Part shown: in pieces, positions 1-6,118 of the stretch
How the letters are laid out: each line of letters starts with the position of its first letter
Position numbering within the stretch: position 1 is the stretch's first letter
Assembly (NCBI RefSeq): GCF_000377745.1
Contig: NZ_KB898706.1
Location: forward strand, 1-64,000
Length of the DNA: 64,000 bases
Direction of reading: 5' to 3'
Origin: Gilvimarinus chinensis DSM 19667
GTDB taxonomy: Bacteria; Pseudomonadota; Gammaproteobacteria; Pseudomonadales; Cellvibrionaceae
Notes under the pieces: generated by a model
What the model was told of the DNA's origin: nothing
Seen by the model: the letters and a program-made list of their open reading frames with translations, nothing else
The model's database searches: none
Translations under genes and position numbers: made by a program

Positions 1-566
1 TTCCCGACAATCAATTTCGTCGTCGTGACAAAACCTTTGCCAAGCAAAAAGACAAATACGGAAAACGGCACAGAGATACCTTAAAAGGCATCAAGAGTGT
101 TATTCCGTCCAGCGAATTCGACTTTGATAAACGACAAAAAACCTGTCGTTGTCCCGAAGGCAATGAAATGTGGCTCAGTCACGAAACCGTCGAGCCCAAC
201 GGAAAACGTAAATTGTTTTTCCAGGGCAAGCTCACCGACTGTCGGCATTGCCCTATTAAAGAACAGTGCATGCGAAACCCGAGCTCGGCGGATACACGCG
301 AGGGCGCTGGGCGCCAAGTGTCATTTACGTGGACGAATGGGCGCACAGCGACGGACTGGATGAAGCGCCGAGTCGATAGCCGGCTTGGTAAAGCTATTTA
401 CAGTCATCGAATGTCGGTCGTTGAGCCGGTGTTTGGCAATATCGGCACCAATAAGCGACTTAATCGTTTTACGTTACGTGGTCGAAAGAAGGTCGAAGGA
501 CAATGGCAGTTGTATTGCTTAGTCCACAATATTGAGAAAATCGCACGATATGGTTCCATAGGGTGA
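1..566 (+). CDS. IS1182-like transposase, C-terminal part (5' end outside window)
   Basis: An open frame enters the window (codons begin at base 3) and ends at the TGA at 564-566, giving about 188 residues. A cluster of paired cysteines (CRC at about residue 50, then DCRHC and EQC) is followed by the C-terminal motif SHRMSVVEPVFGNI and the sequence RFTLRGRKKVEGQW. This is the layout of the C-terminal half of IS1182-family DDE transposases (the glutamate of VEPVFG is the likely last catalytic residue). The N-terminal half is off the window, so I cannot say whether the gene is intact. It sits immediately left of an integron cassette array, which suggests the element landed in or truncated the array. 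Confidence 0.8.
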   Translation, partial: PDNQFRRRDKTFAKQKDKYGKRHRDTLKGIKSVIPSSEFDFDKRQKTCRCPEGNEMWLSHETVEPNGKRKLFFQGKLTDCRHCPIKEQCMRNPSSADTREGAGRQVSFTWTNGRTATDWMKRRVDSRLGKAIYSHRMSVVEPVFGNIGTNKRLNRFTLRGRKKVEGQWQLYCLVHNIEKIARYGSIG

Positions 567-671
567 GGACACAGACTTATCTACACTCGATCTGTGCTCT
601 GAACGCCTATTAGGTGATTATGTTAAGCAGTTATGATCAAATAGTGGTCAGTAAATTACAGAGAAATGGCC

Positions 672-710
672 TGTGGAAAAGCTGCAATTGCAGATCTGTT
701 TTTCTACAGC
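672..710. repeat. imperfect inverted repeat between the transposase and the first cassette
   Basis: Bases 672-681 (CTGTGGAAAA) and 700-710 (TTTTTCTACAG) are inverted repeats with one mismatch, separated by a short spacer that itself contains the palindrome CTGCAATTGCAG. It lies five bases before the first cassette core (715). It may be the remains of the IS end or of a truncated upstream attC. Nothing else is recognisable in 567-714. Confidence 0.4.
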
Positions 711-738
711 CTCGTTAGGCAATACACAGAATATCGAT

Positions 739-1251
739 ATGGATACTTGTAAGTGTTTTAGTTGTGGTGGGGTATTTCCTAATATTGATGGGCCAGTGCA
801 TCGATACATGAGTTCGTCTCCGGGGTGCTGGTCGGTTTATGGTGAAGTTTTGGCTCGTGAGTATAGCGATCCAGCATATTTTGAAGTTCACCGATTGACC
901 GTTGATGCATACGCAGTCCAGCATCCAGGTTCAAAAGATCGTCAGAGCATACAATCTGTTGGTGTACACTTGATTAGGCTTTGCTTGTTTTTAGAGCATG
1001 GACTAACTGCCGAAAATGCGAATGACGCCATGCTCGAAGCAGGGAAGGAAAAACATTCGTTTATTTATCTTGAGCCTCCCTCAAGCTTTGGTTCAATTAC
1101 TGCTGCTGATGTCTATCGAGCTAAGTCAGTAGAAGAGCATAAAGCTATTGTTAAAGAATGGGCTCGAACAGCATGGGAAGCGTGGTCAATACATCACAAC
1201 ATTATTAGAGAGTGGTTGCCTAACAATGCATTGCACCGGACAAGCCGGTGA
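739..1251 (+). CDS. cassette 1: DUF5946-like protein
   Basis: A 170-residue protein beginning MDTCKCFSCGG. It has an N-terminal CxxC pair that could bind a metal, a GCW motif near residue 30 and a DAYAVQHPG segment near residue 55, a pattern I associate with DUF5946, a family of unknown function. I chose the ATG at 739 because the cassette core begins at 715, so the upstream GTG at 673 lies outside the cassette. The last codons and the TGA are inside attC1, so the C-terminal tail (NNALHRTSR) is encoded by the recombination site, as is usual for cassette genes. No biochemical role can be assigned. Confidence 0.75.
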   Translation: MDTCKCFSCGGVFPNIDGPVHRYMSSSPGCWSVYGEVLAREYSDPAYFEVHRLTVDAYAVQHPGSKDRQSIQSVGVHLIRLCLFLEHGLTAENANDAMLEAGKEKHSFIYLEPPSSFGSITAADVYRAKSVEEHKAIVKEWARTAWEAWSIHHNIIREWLPNNALHRTSR

Positions 1252-1265
1252 ATGCGGCGTTAGCG
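1218..1265 (+). repeat. attC site 1 (48 bp)
   Basis: Starts GCCTAAC and ends GTTAGCG. The inner arms GCATTGCACCGG and CCGGTGAATGC pair with one extrahelical base, which is the structural hallmark of a folded attC bottom strand. The opening core is the exact reverse complement of the GTTAGGC at 715. Confidence 0.9.
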
Positions 1266-1284
1266 TCCAATCGGAGCTACACAT

Positions 1285-1705
1285 ATGACTGAATTATGGT
1301 GTGTTATCGCGGGACAGGTGCTTAAGCACCGTGGTATCCATAACGACCACTGCAATCGTCGGCGCAATTGGCTGGTTGGTAATGCTACGATTTCGTTCGA
1401 ATAGAATTAGAAAACTTGTGTCGAATACAGATAGAAAATTTGATCTTTACTTCAGGGGCGATAGCACTCCAGAACAGAACAAGCGAATTTTCTTCAAGCC
1501 GGATGGATCTATTGGCGGAGATTCAAATGACCAGGAGAGCCGGTGGGGTGTGAAATGGGGAATTTTGGAGATTTATGCCAGTACTGGCGAAATATACTCA
1601 AAGTTTAAATGGGATCGCAGTGTTGGAAAATTGCTGCATGTTAATGATCCCAATCTTCCATCGGCTATGGGCCAGTACATGGTGCCACTATTTGTTTCCA
1701 GATGA
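1285..1705 (+). pseudogene. cassette 2: small membrane-anchored protein, apparently frameshifted
   Basis: An ATG at 1285 with GGAG eight bases upstream starts MTELWCVIAGQV, but this frame closes early. From about 1320 the reading continues in another frame as LSTVVSITTTAIVGAIGWL, a membrane segment, then a soluble domain of about 100 residues ending at 1705. Removing one T from the CTTAAG at about 1321-1325 joins the two into one 139-residue protein. The longest uninterrupted frame instead starts at a GTG at 1301 without a ribosome site. I read this as a single-base insertion in a real cassette gene; a GTG start at 1301 is the alternative. The function is unknown. Confidence 0.6.
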
Positions 1706-1723
1706 ACACCAATTGAAGGCAGT

Positions 1724-1809
1724 CGCTAACAATGCCCAGCACAGCGACGGCTTTTTTTCGTTGCGGCTTCGCCTCCACTACAAATCCGTGCGTGCTGGCG
1801 GCGTTATAC
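1724..1809 (+). repeat. attC site 2 (86 bp)
   Basis: Starts CGCTAAC and ends GTTATAC. The arms AATGCCCAGCAC and GTGCTGGCGGC face each other across a longer, structured middle with a poly-T run and a GCGGCTTCGCC hairpin. The opening core is the exact complement of the GTTAGCG at 1259. Confidence 0.9.
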
Positions 1810-1825
1810 GTAATCGGTCCTTAGC

Positions 1826-2116
1826 ATGTGGCTAATTTTTTTCGTTGTGGTGTTATTGGCAGCCGTAAATACTGTGGTCCTTTTAAAACTAAGGGGCAGG
1901 TACCCGGAAGTTTACAAAGAGGCTGGCTCTCCAGTGCCGCTGTGGAATGGTTTCTCCCAGTGGTCGTTTAGCTTAGGTTTTATTGGCCTTAGGCAGTTTT
2001 CAAGATACAACCTAGACGAAAACACACGGCTTTGGTGTAACATTTACTTCTGGCTTAATTGGATTTTTTTAGGTGGGCTATTAGTCTTTGGAGCTACATT
2101 TTGGCTGGCGGGTTAG
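1826..2116 (+). CDS. cassette 3: small membrane protein
   Basis: A 96-residue protein starting 17 bases after the cassette core at 1803-1809, as is typical for cassette genes. It has a hydrophobic N-terminal segment (residues about 2-20), a charged middle with PLWNGFSQW, and a second hydrophobic segment (about 72-94). The two-helix layout suggests an inner-membrane protein with a short soluble loop. There is no clear Shine-Dalgarno sequence before the ATG. I do not recognise a named family and cannot assign a function. It ends four bases before attC3, so the whole cassette carries this one gene. Confidence 0.65.
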   Translation: MWLIFFVVVLLAAVNTVVLLKLRGRYPEVYKEAGSPVPLWNGFSQWSFSLGFIGLRQFSRYNLDENTRLWCNIYFWLNWIFLGGLLVFGATFWLAG

Positions 2117-2120
2117 CAAC

Positions 2121-2201
2121 GTATAACCAGGTGCAGCACTACACCACCGCGAGCGGTGGTGGGACGCTCGCAAGCTCGCGCCCGTGTGCGCGGCGTTATT
2201 C
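2121..2201 (+). repeat. attC site 3 (81 bp)
   Basis: Starts GTATAAC and ends GTTATTC. Inner arms GGTGCAGCAC and GTGTGCGCGGC can pair around a GC-rich hairpin (CCACCGCGAGCGGTGG). The opening core is the exact complement of the GTTATAC core at 1803-1809. Confidence 0.88.
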
Positions 2202-2233
2202 ACAAAAACTAGTAGCAAAGGAGGCTCTCAATA

Positions 2234-2746
2234 ATGAAAAAATTAATTTTTATAATCTGTCTTACGGTTTCCTTGGCGGGCCATGCTGAATATTATCCGG
2301 TACAAGACTACAAGGTCTTTGGTTCTCCGGCGGTTTCCTCAGATGCGTTAGCGATTGATGAATTAATGGAAGATCTGTGGAATTCATGGTCTCGGCATGA
2401 TTCCGCTACTTTTGCAAATCTTCATTCTAAAGATGCTGAGTGGACGAATGCATTTGGTCGTACATTCAGGGGCTCTAAAGAATTAGAAAAATTTTTAGAT
2501 ACACGCCTGTTTGTAGGGTTTGATATTGAAATCGCTAAGTATGAAGCCGAGTCTTATCAAGAAATCTCCAGGAGATATATAGGTGAGAGTGCTGTTGTGA
2601 TCACCGGAAGAGCGGAAAGTAACCGTGGATCTTCTGTTGGTGCTTCAAATAGAAAAATTGGATTTACATTTGTCCTCGGTAAAATTGAGGGTGAGTGGAA
2701 GGTAACAAATCAGGTCATCACAGACATTCGAGAGCGGCGCAACTAA
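2234..2746 (+). CDS. cassette 4: exported NTF2-like (SnoaL/DUF4440-type) protein
   Basis: A 170-residue protein with a signal peptide (MKKLIFIICLTVSLAGHAEY, cleavage near residue 18). The mature part reads as an NTF2-like cone fold: an N-terminal helix (LAIDELMEDLWNSWSRHD), then DSATFANLHSKDAEWTNAFG and a strand-rich C-terminus with VVITGRAES and GKIEGEWKVTNQVI. Members of this superfamily range from isomerases to binding proteins, so the substrate cannot be inferred. The ATG follows a strong AGGAGG about nine bases upstream. A second NTF2-like exported protein occurs at 32713-33102 but is clearly divergent. Confidence 0.72.
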   Translation: MKKLIFIICLTVSLAGHAEYYPVQDYKVFGSPAVSSDALAIDELMEDLWNSWSRHDSATFANLHSKDAEWTNAFGRTFRGSKELEKFLDTRLFVGFDIEIAKYEAESYQEISRRYIGESAVVITGRAESNRGSSVGASNRKIGFTFVLGKIEGEWKVTNQVITDIRERRN

Positions 2747-2749
2747 CGT

Positions 2750-2790
2750 GCATAACAATCAGCGGCAGAATGAGAGCCAGCGCGTTATGA
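2750..2790 (+). repeat. attC site 4 (compact, degenerate)
   Basis: Starts GCATAAC and ends GTTATGA, with a short stem GCGGC/GCC-A-GC around AGAATGAGA. The opening core differs by one base from the complement of GTTATTC at 2195 (GAATAAC expected). It is much shorter than sites 2 and 3, so it may be partly deleted. Confidence 0.55.
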
Positions 2791-2804
2791 CCTCATGAGG
2801 GACC

Positions 2805-3302
2805 ATGTCAACTCCAATAATTATTCTATGTCTGTTGAGTAGTCCTTTGAGTATCGCCTTTCTTTATTCAATATTGAGTAAAAAGCCTTTAGATGTTCCC
2901 AAATATTCCTGTTGGGGGTGGGGAATAGCCTTCCTATTCTTCTTCGTTGGGCACTTTTTTCAAACGGAAGGAATGGTCGAAATGTTACCGCCTTGGGTTC
3001 CTTTGCGCCTAGCATTAGTCTATTTCACAGGGTTAATTGAGTTATTGATAGGTATCGCTCTCTTTATACCAAGGTATCAACCCCTTGCTGCAAAGCTTGC
3101 AATTTTAGTTTTTGTTATCTTCTTTCCGGCAAACATTTATGCGGCATCAAATAGCATTGGCCTTGGTGGGCATCAATGGGGGCCTGTTTATTTATTAGTA
3201 CGCGGACCGCTACAGATTATATTAATTGTATGGTCATATTTTCTGTGCTTAAAAGATCGTAACAAGTCAATACAGCCAAGCGTTAAAGTATCGGCTGATT
3301 GA
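2805..3302 (+). CDS. cassette 5: DoxX-like membrane protein
   Basis: A 165-residue integral membrane protein with four hydrophobic stretches (about residues 4-24, 36-52, 67-87 and 98-118) plus a hydrophobic C-terminal segment near 130-150. The arrangement, with GIAFLFFFVGHFFQTEGMVEMLPPW early in the protein and YFTGLIELLIGIALF in the middle, matches DoxX/DoxD-like small membrane proteins. Members have been linked to redox or sulfur metabolism, but no catalytic site can be read here. It starts 15 bases after a cassette core (2784-2790) with GAGGGA upstream. No attC follows, so this is probably the last cassette, with its recombination site lost. Confidence 0.65.
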   Translation: MSTPIIILCLLSSPLSIAFLYSILSKKPLDVPKYSCWGWGIAFLFFFVGHFFQTEGMVEMLPPWVPLRLALVYFTGLIELLIGIALFIPRYQPLAAKLAILVFVIFFPANIYAASNSIGLGGHQWGPVYLLVRGPLQIILIVWSYFLCLKDRNKSIQPSVKVSAD

Positions 3303-3781
3303 GGCACTATAAGGTATTTCCGACCTTTCAGTTCCCCCACATTGACGGGCACTTCGAACTAAAGCATTGACCTCCCCGCGATATTGTGGGGAGGGCCACA
3401 GATCAAAATCCAGAATTGTCATGCTTTAATCAAACGTAGAGTCAGTACGTATATGGAGCCTTAGCGCCAGGATAGCCCAATGAGCATTTACTTAAATATG
3501 TGAAGGCTTTTGGCGGGCGGCAAGGGTAAGGTTGCGCGATTCCCTGGCGGTTGGGGATACCAGCGTGTACTGACCACGGCGGAGTTAGATAATGGCGAAA
3601 CGACAGACACGTTTATTTGCGATCTGTCACCAGAGGGGTGTCCGTGATGCCGTTCACGGCGCAGCTGCGTTACAATGTCCTACGGTCTCAGTTTTCCCGC
3701 GCGGATAAAAAGTCACCTTCACCCCGGTGTTCGTCTAACGAATGCATGGCAATATCACAGGTTATTTTTAAGGAGTAAACA
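3303..3781. other. gene-free junction between cassette array and chromosome
   Basis: No convincing ORF is present on either strand. A hairpin with arms CCTCCCC (3371-3377) and GGGGAGG (3388-3394) lies near the left and could end transcription from cassette 5, although no T run follows. A TACAAT at about 3673 and an AAGGAG at 3771-3776 serve the next gene. The expected closing attC core for cassette 5 (TCATAAC) is absent. The region probably marks where the array was broken. Confidence 0.5.
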
Positions 3782-4741
3782 ATGTCTTATTTTGTGGGCG
3801 CTTACGCGTCGTCACCCTGTTCTTCCGGTTGGGACCCAAAGCTGGAAGCAGAGTTTTACGATCAATTAAAAAAAGTACCAACGCTAAAAGGCCTGGAGCA
3901 TCCGTTTTTAGGGGAACACTTGCACGCCCATGATGATGAATGGTTCTTAAAGACTATTGACCCTAGCTGGCAGTTTGTTTTCACCTGTGTGCCGGGAACC
4001 ATGGCAGCGATTGGGAGCAACCCTCACTTTGGCATCGCTTCGGATGATGTTGACGGTCGTGAACAGGCTTTGGCGTTTATGGAAAAAGCTCGCGCCGCTA
4101 TTGTTAAACTCAATGCCCATGCAGGTCGTCAGGTGGTGCAGGCCATCGAAATGCAGACTGCACCCAATAAAGCCAAAGCAAGCTCTTCGCCTGCTTCGCT
4201 CAAGGCGTCGCTAGAAACCATGTTGGCTTGGGACTGGCAGGGCGCGCAAATTGTACTGGAGCATTGCGATACGTTTATTGAGGGGCAAACTCCCGCAAAG
4301 GGCTTTTTGACACTGGATGAGGAAATTGAAGTCGTTAAAGCGGTTAACGAGGCTCACAACGCCGATATAGGGGTGGTAATTAACTGGGGCCGCTCGGTGA
4401 TTGAAACCCGTTCTGCATCGGGTGCCGTTGAACACATTAAGCGGGCAAAAGATGCTGGCGTCTTGGCCGGGTTAATGTTTTCAGGTGTAGCGGATCAGGA
4501 AACGCCCTACGGGTGCTGGGCTGATACCCACATGCCTGCAGCAAAGTCGGCCGGCGCCGAGATTGGTGCTGAAGGCTCGTTAATGACTGAAGAAGAAATA
4601 CACCGATGTGTGGAGGCCGCGGGGGGCGAGGAGCTACCAATTCTAGGCGTTAAACTGGGTATTCGCCCCAAAGATGAGTCGGTCGATAATCGAGTGGCTT
4701 ATAACCGAGAAGCTTTGGCTATGATAAGTAGGGCGCAGTAA
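3782..4741 (+). CDS. DUF4862 family protein (TIM-barrel-like)
   Basis: A 319-residue cytoplasmic protein that starts at ATG 3782, five bases after an AAGGAG. Features match DUF4862: the opening YFVGAYASSP, a GLEHPFLGEHLHAHDD segment near residue 38, TCVPGTM near 71, and IVLEHCDTFIEG near 155. These acidic and histidine clusters at strand ends resemble sugar-isomerase-like TIM barrels, so a sugar-related enzyme is possible, but no reaction is established. It is a single-gene unit, followed by a hairpin terminator at 4751-4778, and it is the first gene to the right of the integron debris. Confidence 0.72.
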   Translation: MSYFVGAYASSPCSSGWDPKLEAEFYDQLKKVPTLKGLEHPFLGEHLHAHDDEWFLKTIDPSWQFVFTCVPGTMAAIGSNPHFGIASDDVDGREQALAFMEKARAAIVKLNAHAGRQVVQAIEMQTAPNKAKASSSPASLKASLETMLAWDWQGAQIVLEHCDTFIEGQTPAKGFLTLDEEIEVVKAVNEAHNADIGVVINWGRSVIETRSASGAVEHIKRAKDAGVLAGLMFSGVADQETPYGCWADTHMPAAKSAGAEIGAEGSLMTEEEIHRCVEAAGGEELPILGVKLGIRPKDESVDNRVAYNREALAMISRAQ

Positions 4742-4750
4742 GTCCTCGGT

Positions 4751-4778
4751 AACCGCTAGGGCCTGGGCCTTAGCGGTT
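4751..4778 (+). terminator. hairpin terminator after the DUF4862 gene
   Basis: The arms AACCGCTA and TAGCGGTT are perfect inverted repeats, extended inwards by GGGCC/GGCC. A short T-rich stretch follows. It lies between two convergent genes and may serve both. Confidence 0.65.
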
Positions 4779-4827
4779 TGTCCTGACCTGTAGAAGCGAT
4801 AGTTTTTTCTGTGAATGGTTTTTCTGA

Positions 4828-6024
4828 TCAATCTTGGTGCGATTTCTGGGTAAGTTTATTACCGGTTGGTTTAATTTCAGATTGAATATTCTGACTTCTA
4901 ATCTCGTAATAAGACTCTTCTGATACTTTATGCCAGTCTGCGGACTTTTGTTTAAAGTCTTTGTACGATTGCCAGACTTTGGCAAACATGTCGTTTTGCT
5001 CAGCCTGCTCGATAAACACTTGTTCGGTCATGGCGTGCAGTTCGTGCAGCACTTCATCCGGTAGGCGGCGCAGCTGTACACCGTGTTGGTTCACCAGAGT
5101 GTTTAACGCGGCGTTATTGGTGGCGGTGTACTGGTCCAGCATATCCTGATTGGCGGCGCGGGCGGCGTAGGTGACTATGGTCTGCAAGTCGGCGGGCAAT
5201 TTTTCAAACGCGGGCTTGTTCACTAAAATTTCCAAAGTGCTGCCCGGCTCGTGCCAGCCGGGGTAGTAGTAATAGCGCGCCACTTCGTGAAAACCAAAGG
5301 CTAAATCATTGGCCGGGCCGACCCATTCGGCGGCGTCGATCACACCGGTTTGCAAGGCGGTGTAAAGCTCGCCGCCGGGAATATTAACGCTGGTGCCACC
5401 GGCACGGTTAAACACCTCACCGGCCAGGCCGGGGATGCGCATTTTCAGGCCTTTTAAATCGGCCAGCGAATTAATCTCTTTGTTAAACCAGCCGGCCATT
5501 TGAATGCCGGTGTTGCCGCCGGCAAACGGAATAATATTGAACGGCTCGTAAACTTGGCGCCACAGTTCCAGGCCGCCGCCATGGTGTAACCAGCCGTTCA
5601 TTTCCTGGGCGTTCATACCGAAAGGCACGGTGGTAAAAAATTGCGTGGCGGGCGATTTACCGCGCCAGTAATAAGCACCGCCATGGCCCATTTCAACACT
5701 GCCGGAAGAGACTGCATCAAACACGCCCATGGCGGGTACGATTTCTCCGGCACCGTGGACGTGAATGGTTAAGCGCCCGCCGCTCATGTCATTGACCATG
5801 CTTGCAAATTCTTCGGCGGTCGTGCCGAGGCCCGGAAAGTTTTTCGGCCAGGTGGTCACCATACGCCAGCGAAAGGTTTGCTGGTGCTGGGGTATACCCT
5901 CGCTTTGGGTGCTGCCAAACGGTTGGGTTTTACTCATCACCAAGGCCGCGAATAACACGATGCAAAGAGCGACCAAGGCGAGAATGACAAGGGGCGTGAC
6001 GTTAAAGGAGCGGGACTGAGTCAT
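4828..6024 (-). CDS. TRAP transporter solute-binding protein, DctP/TakP type
   Basis: A 398-residue protein with one N-terminal hydrophobic segment (about residues 11-31), so it is exported or membrane-anchored. The mature domain shows the family pattern: FRWRMVTTWPKNFPGLG at the start of the domain, GGRLTIHVHGAGEIVPAMGVFDAV, and GLKMRIPGLAGEVFNRAGGTSVNIPGGELYTAL, which contains the arginine that binds substrate carboxylates in this family. The subgroup resembles TakP-type binders of 2-oxo acids or lactate, which is an inference. No dctQ or dctM membrane genes are adjacent, so it must work with a transporter encoded elsewhere. The C-terminal 40 residues are unusually polar and lysine-rich. 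Confidence 0.85.
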   Translation of the reverse strand: MTQSRSFNVTPLVILALVALCIVLFAALVMSKTQPFGSTQSEGIPQHQQTFRWRMVTTWPKNFPGLGTTAEEFASMVNDMSGGRLTIHVHGAGEIVPAMGVFDAVSSGSVEMGHGGAYYWRGKSPATQFFTTVPFGMNAQEMNGWLHHGGGLELWRQVYEPFNIIPFAGGNTGIQMAGWFNKEINSLADLKGLKMRIPGLAGEVFNRAGGTSVNIPGGELYTALQTGVIDAAEWVGPANDLAFGFHEVARYYYYPGWHEPGSTLEILVNKPAFEKLPADLQTIVTYAARAANQDMLDQYTATNNAALNTLVNQHGVQLRRLPDEVLHELHAMTEQVFIEQAEQNDMFAKVWQSYKDFKQKSADWHKVSEESYYEIRSQNIQSEIKPTGNKLTQKSHQD

Positions 6025-6083
6025 GGTGCTGTTTTATTGTTTGGAGGGAAAAAGAAAGCATAGCATGGTCGTTGTTGAAAAAC

Positions 6084-6111
6084 GTCGGGCGCTCACTTGG
6101 GAGTGCCCGAC
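6084..6111 (-). terminator. rho-independent terminator of uvrD
   Basis: Read on the minus strand, GTCGGGCACTC and GAGCGCCCGAC form a near-perfect stem followed by GTTTTTC. It begins eight bases after the uvrD stop codon. Confidence 0.75.
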
Positions 6112-6118
6112 GCGGCAG

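Larger units (their letters stand above)
715..2805 (+). mobile_element. integron cassette array without an integrase in the window
   Basis: Consecutive short ORFs are each followed by an inverted-repeat attC site bounded by RYYYAAC and GTTRRRY-like cores. Cassette 1 starts GTTAGGC (715) and its attC opens GCCTAAC (1218); cassette 2 starts GTTAGCG (1259) and its attC opens CGCTAAC (1724); cassette 3 starts GTTATAC (1803) and its attC opens GTATAAC (2121). In each case the two cores are exact reverse complements, as expected when a circular cassette is inserted. Cassette 4 starts GTTATTC (2195) and its attC opens GCATAAC (2750), one mismatch. Cassette 5 starts GTTATGA (2784) but no matching attC is found. 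No intI or attI is visible; the array may be a fragment of a larger chromosomal integron or a CALIN-type cluster. Confidence 0.88.

Noticed and set aside
697-710. LexA-like CTGT/ACAG site before cassette 1
   Set aside because: The spacing is six, not eight, and the sequence is part of another inverted repeat.
673-738. GTG start that extends the DUF5946-like gene
   Set aside because: The cassette begins at 715, so this part was not in the cassette; the ATG at 739 fits the family start.
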